Assembly: GCA_904419075.1 (NCBI GenBank)
Contig: CAJFQM010000008.1
Coordinates: forward strand, 1 to 64,000
DNA from: an uncultured Clostridia bacterium
Lineage (GTDB): Bacteria > Bacillota > Clostridia > Christensenellales > Borkfalkiaceae
Direction of reading: 5' to 3'
DNA length: 64,000 nucleotides
In this document: positions 61,747 through 64,000 of the stretch, piece by piece
Layout: each line of letters opens with the position of its first letter
Numbering within the stretch: the stretch's first letter is position 1
The notes under the pieces: generated by a model
What the model was told of the DNA's origin: nothing
Database searches by the model: none
What the model saw: the letters and a program-made list of their open reading frames with translations, nothing else
Program-made: the position numbers and the translations under genes

Positions 61747-63387
61747 TTATTTTCTGATCGCGAACTGATACATCTTGGACAGCAGGGAATCGGGAATTCT
61801 GTCTCTGTACTGACCGAGATAAATGAACACTTTGCGGAAGAATTCCGTATTGTCTCCGCCGACCTGATAGTCGGGAAGGTTCTTCGTGTCGCCTTTATAT
61901 TTAAGAATAAAGATTTCCGTGAACTGTTCTCTTTCCGTGCTGTTGAGCGAAGCGATAAACGGATCAAAACTCCTGCTGTTATAGAAGTCGTAATCCGCCG
62001 TGGCACCGGCTGCACTCGGTTTCTCCGCTTCGGGCGCAGTGCAGTTGCAAATGGGCGTCTGCTGCGTCGCGGTTTCTTCCGTGACGGTGCTCGTCTCTTC
62101 CTGAGCGGGAGTCTCGGCTTCCGCCGTTTCGAGCGTCGTTTCTTCCTGAGCGATGGAGCCTTCGTAACGAACGGCTTCCGCATATACACCGGTTTCGTTT
62201 TCCGATTCGGTCGTTTTGCTCGTCTCTTCCGCCGTTTCCGAAACGGGAGCGGTTTCTTCGACTTTCGTCGTTTCTTCTGCCGCGGAAAGGGCAGCGGCTT
62301 TCTTGGCCTTCTTACGAACACAGATGACCGCTATCGCGAGTATGATCTGCACGAGTGCGATCGCCGCAGCGATAAACGCGAACAAATACGCGTCTTCAAA
62401 CGCCGTTACGGTAAACGCCACATAAATGAACAGTCCCGCAAGGAGAAGGTGGAGAATATAACGCACGAGGTCGAACGTATAACCTTTCTTGGTGGAAAGG
62501 CGGATGGAGGAAACCGCAGCCGCAAGACCGAGGAAAACGCAGAGTGCGACGAGCGCGTATTTATAGAACTGACCTTCCGTCACGCCGGAAATGATGCTGT
62601 CCTCCGCGGAACCCATCAATTCCTTGATGCCGTCCGCGCAGTTGATGATTCCGTATACGGTCACGCCGGCAAAACCGACCGTAAGGATAAACAGGAGAAG
62701 CGTCATCCAAGCGCCCTTGCCCGTCTTGACAAAGGAAAGAATCAGATAGATGACAAAGCAGACGGCGGCAATCGCGATCATCGCGACGTCGAACGTTCTG
62801 TCGAGAGAAGCGCTGTAAAGGGATACGGCCGTGATTGCGACGGCATATGCGCCGAACGCCCAGAAATAGACGAACAGGATCGCTCTCGTCATCGCGGGCG
62901 CCGCTTTGCCCGAGCAGAGCGCGATAACCATAAATACAATCGCGAGAATCGCCGCTATGGGAAGGGCATACACCACGAGGCTCATCGCTTTGCCCAGCGC
63001 GCCGGTTCCGGCGAGCACGGGAATTCCTTTCAGCGTATACGAATCAAACCCGGACGTCGCCGCCCCGGAAATCGTTTTGGCTACTTCTGCATAAAACTCC
63101 GCAAGGCCGTCTTTCTTGAACAGCGCGAGAAATGCGTCGAGAATCGTCTCTTTGCCATAGAAAGCATAGCCCGCGGACGTGCTGACCAGCAGTTTCACGG
63201 GCAATAAGCACAGGCAGACGATCGGCGCGATCGTCAAAATCAGCGCGAGAATACGATAGCCGATATTCTTTTGCTTTTTGGGCGCGGCTTCGGCCGCTGC
63301 GGGAGCGGACGTTCCTTCGGCGAGCACTTCTTTCATGTCGTCGTTGGTCACGTTGAGCTCGGCATAATTGGTGCTGGTATTGCTCAT
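61747..63387 (-). CDS. Eight-helix membrane protein with acidic linker, unknown function
   Basis: 546 residues. The first 40 are polar (NTSTNYAELNVTNDDMKEVL). Eight hydrophobic segments lie between about residues 43 and 375. Residues 385-465 are Glu/Thr/Ala-rich and disordered-looking (VEETAPVSETAEETSKTTES). The C-terminal 80 residues are a soluble helical domain (FDPFIASLNSTEREQFTEIF, then DNTEFFRKVFIYLGQYRDR). I recognise no family. GGAG lies before ATG 63387 and a consensus promoter is upstream. Confidence 0.8.
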   Translation of the reverse strand: MSNTSTNYAELNVTNDDMKEVLAEGTSAPAAAEAAPKKQKNIGYRILALILTIAPIVCLCLLPVKLLVSTSAGYAFYGKETILDAFLALFKKDGLAEFYAEVAKTISGAATSGFDSYTLKGIPVLAGTGALGKAMSLVVYALPIAAILAIVFMVIALCSGKAAPAMTRAILFVYFWAFGAYAVAITAVSLYSASLDRTFDVAMIAIAAVCFVIYLILSFVKTGKGAWMTLLLFILTVGFAGVTVYGIINCADGIKELMGSAEDSIISGVTEGQFYKYALVALCVFLGLAAAVSSIRLSTKKGYTFDLVRYILHLLLAGLFIYVAFTVTAFEDAYLFAFIAAAIALVQIILAIAVICVRKKAKKAAALSAAEETTKVEETAPVSETAEETSKTTESENETGVYAEAVRYEGSIAQEETTLETAEAETPAQEETSTVTEETATQQTPICNCTAPEAEKPSAAGATADYDFYNSRSFDPFIASLNSTEREQFTEIFILKYKGDTKNLPDYQVGGDNTEFFRKVFIYLGQYRDRIPDSLLSKMYQFAIRK

Positions 63388-63490
63388 AAAATATCTCCTG
63401 AAAGTTTATTTTTCGTTTTTTATGTTCTCTTTCCGTAACTTCCATAAAACGGAAAACAAAGTGGGAAACGATAACTTTTCAATTTACTTT

Positions 63491-63519
63491 ATTATATCAC
63501 TTTCTATCCGATATGTCAA
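63491..63519 (-). promoter_or_regulatory. Sigma-A promoter for the eight-helix membrane protein
   Basis: On the minus strand, TTGACA (63514-63519), a 17-bp spacer and TATAAT (63491-63496), with a leader of about 97 bases. Confidence 0.85.
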
Positions 63520-63618
63520 TACTAAAAAAATAATTTTTTTGTAAATTTTTCCGTTTCGTCTGTAATAAATTAAAAGTGCGCAAAATAAGGAAAGAATTTC
63601 CGTTTTCCGAAAAATTCC

Positions 63619-63647
63619 TTGAAATTTTTTCGCGTTTGGGATATAAT
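63619..63647 (+). promoter_or_regulatory. Sigma-A promoter for the last gene
   Basis: TTGAAA (63619-63624), a 17-bp spacer and TATAAT (63642-63647), 44 bases before ATG 63692. Confidence 0.8.
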
Positions 63648-63661
63648 AGAGCAAAGACATT

Positions 63662-63681
63662 TTTCCGCCTGTCGGCGGAAA
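63662..63681 (+). promoter_or_regulatory. Hairpin touching the ribosome site of the last gene
   Basis: TTTCCGCC (63662-63669) pairs with GGCGGAAA (63674-63681). The right arm runs into the AAAGGAG ribosome site, so folding could partly hide it. Confidence 0.4.
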
Positions 63682-63691
63682 GGAGAACGGC

Positions 63692-64000
63692 ATGACTGAG
63701 CTGGAAAAGATTTTCGGGGAAATTCAGGAGCGTTTGGGACTCGAAATTTCCTTTTACAGGGAAAATTCCCGCACGCACGGCGGACCCGTCTGCGATCATC
63801 CCTTCGACGGCGTTACCAATGACGGAAATTATACGTTTTTCCGCTTCCTTTATAAAAATATCGGATATATCGGCGCGCTCAAAGGCGCGGGGGAAACGGA
63901 AAATAATTACGCCGTCCTTTTGCCCCCTTATATCGAGAGCTTCTCCGACAAGGAGGCCGATCTCTCGAAAACGGAGTACCTTCGGCGCATTCTGCTCGGA
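63692..64000 (+). CDS. Unrecognised protein, N-terminal part only
   Basis: 103 codons from ATG 63692 (AAAGGAG) run to the right edge without a stop. It begins MTELEKIFGEIQERLGLEIS, then FFRFLYKNIGYIGALKGAGE and LLPPYIESFSDK. The pattern of a mixed alpha/beta sensory-like start recalls PucR/CdaR-type regulators, but the DNA-binding end is outside the window, so this is a guess. Confidence 0.65.
   Translation, partial: MTELEKIFGEIQERLGLEISFYRENSRTHGGPVCDHPFDGVTNDGNYTFFRFLYKNIGYIGALKGAGETENNYAVLLPPYIESFSDKEADLSKTEYLRRILLG

Larger units (their letters stand above)
63388..63691. other. Divergent intergenic region at the right end
   Basis: 304 AT-rich bases holding the two divergent promoters and the hairpin before the last gene, each listed separately. 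Between the promoters, about 63520-63618, I see nothing recognisable. Confidence 0.6.

Overview
The window looks like a chromosomal stretch of an anaerobic, Gram-positive-type member of the Clostridia (Bacillota). Coding GC is high for the group, while intergenic DNA is AT-rich. The evidence is the conserved Firmicute order yicC-gmk-rpoZ-priA-def-fmt-rsmB-rlmN-rpe-thiN ... rpmB / asp23-dak-recG, the pcrA-ligA pair, rpsU, a short HisG that needs HisZ, a high-molecular-weight rubredoxin and a PflX-type radical SAM protein. Promoters are strikingly uniform (TTGACA-like, usually 17 bp, TATAAT) and ribosome sites are strong. No species can be named from sequence reading alone.

Layout. 1-6200: end of an unknown gene, a frameshifted TfoX-like gene, a GNAT acetyltransferase, a YetF-type membrane protein, a BFD-like ferredoxin, ferritin, a DMT permease, a TIM-barrel isomerase, a flavin reductase-rubredoxin and rpsU. 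6300-12200: an unknown 133-residue protein, pcrA (predicted leaderless), ligA and yicC. 12200-26500: gmk, rpoZ, priA, def, fmt, rsmB, rlmN, rpe, thiN, an M19 dipeptidase carrying a 66-bp tandem repeat, rpmB on the minus strand, asp23, dak, recG. 26600-33240: a compact his operon hisZ-G-D-B-H-A-F-IE with its own promoter. hisC lies 21 kb away, at 54615.

33390-47850: minD plus a small unknown gene, degV, a membrane protein, the TrkA/TrkH potassium system on the minus strand, tRNA-Ser(UGA) followed by an AT-rich Mrr-type restriction gene broken by one stop codon, a YtrA-like regulator with an ABC transporter, an ABC-F ATPase, a PflX-like radical SAM protein, metK-bioY, and a small minus-strand gene whose 3' end runs into a 71-bp tandem repeat. 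48280-58140: secA (with a large charged insertion), prfB (no programmed frameshift), tsaD, an ArsP_2-type metal permease, hisC, a degenerate DHQS/Fe-ADH-like protein, a ProX-type deacylase and a NagD-like phosphatase.

58230-60070 holds the most system-like locus: STAS antagonist, degenerate RsbW-like protein, SigB/F-type sigma factor and a second, intact-looking HATPase, each gene close to the next. It reads as a partner-switching stress or developmental switch with a duplicated, divergent anti-sigma component. The window closes with a nitroreductase, an AAA/ABC ATPase, an eight-helix membrane protein of unknown function and the start of one further gene.
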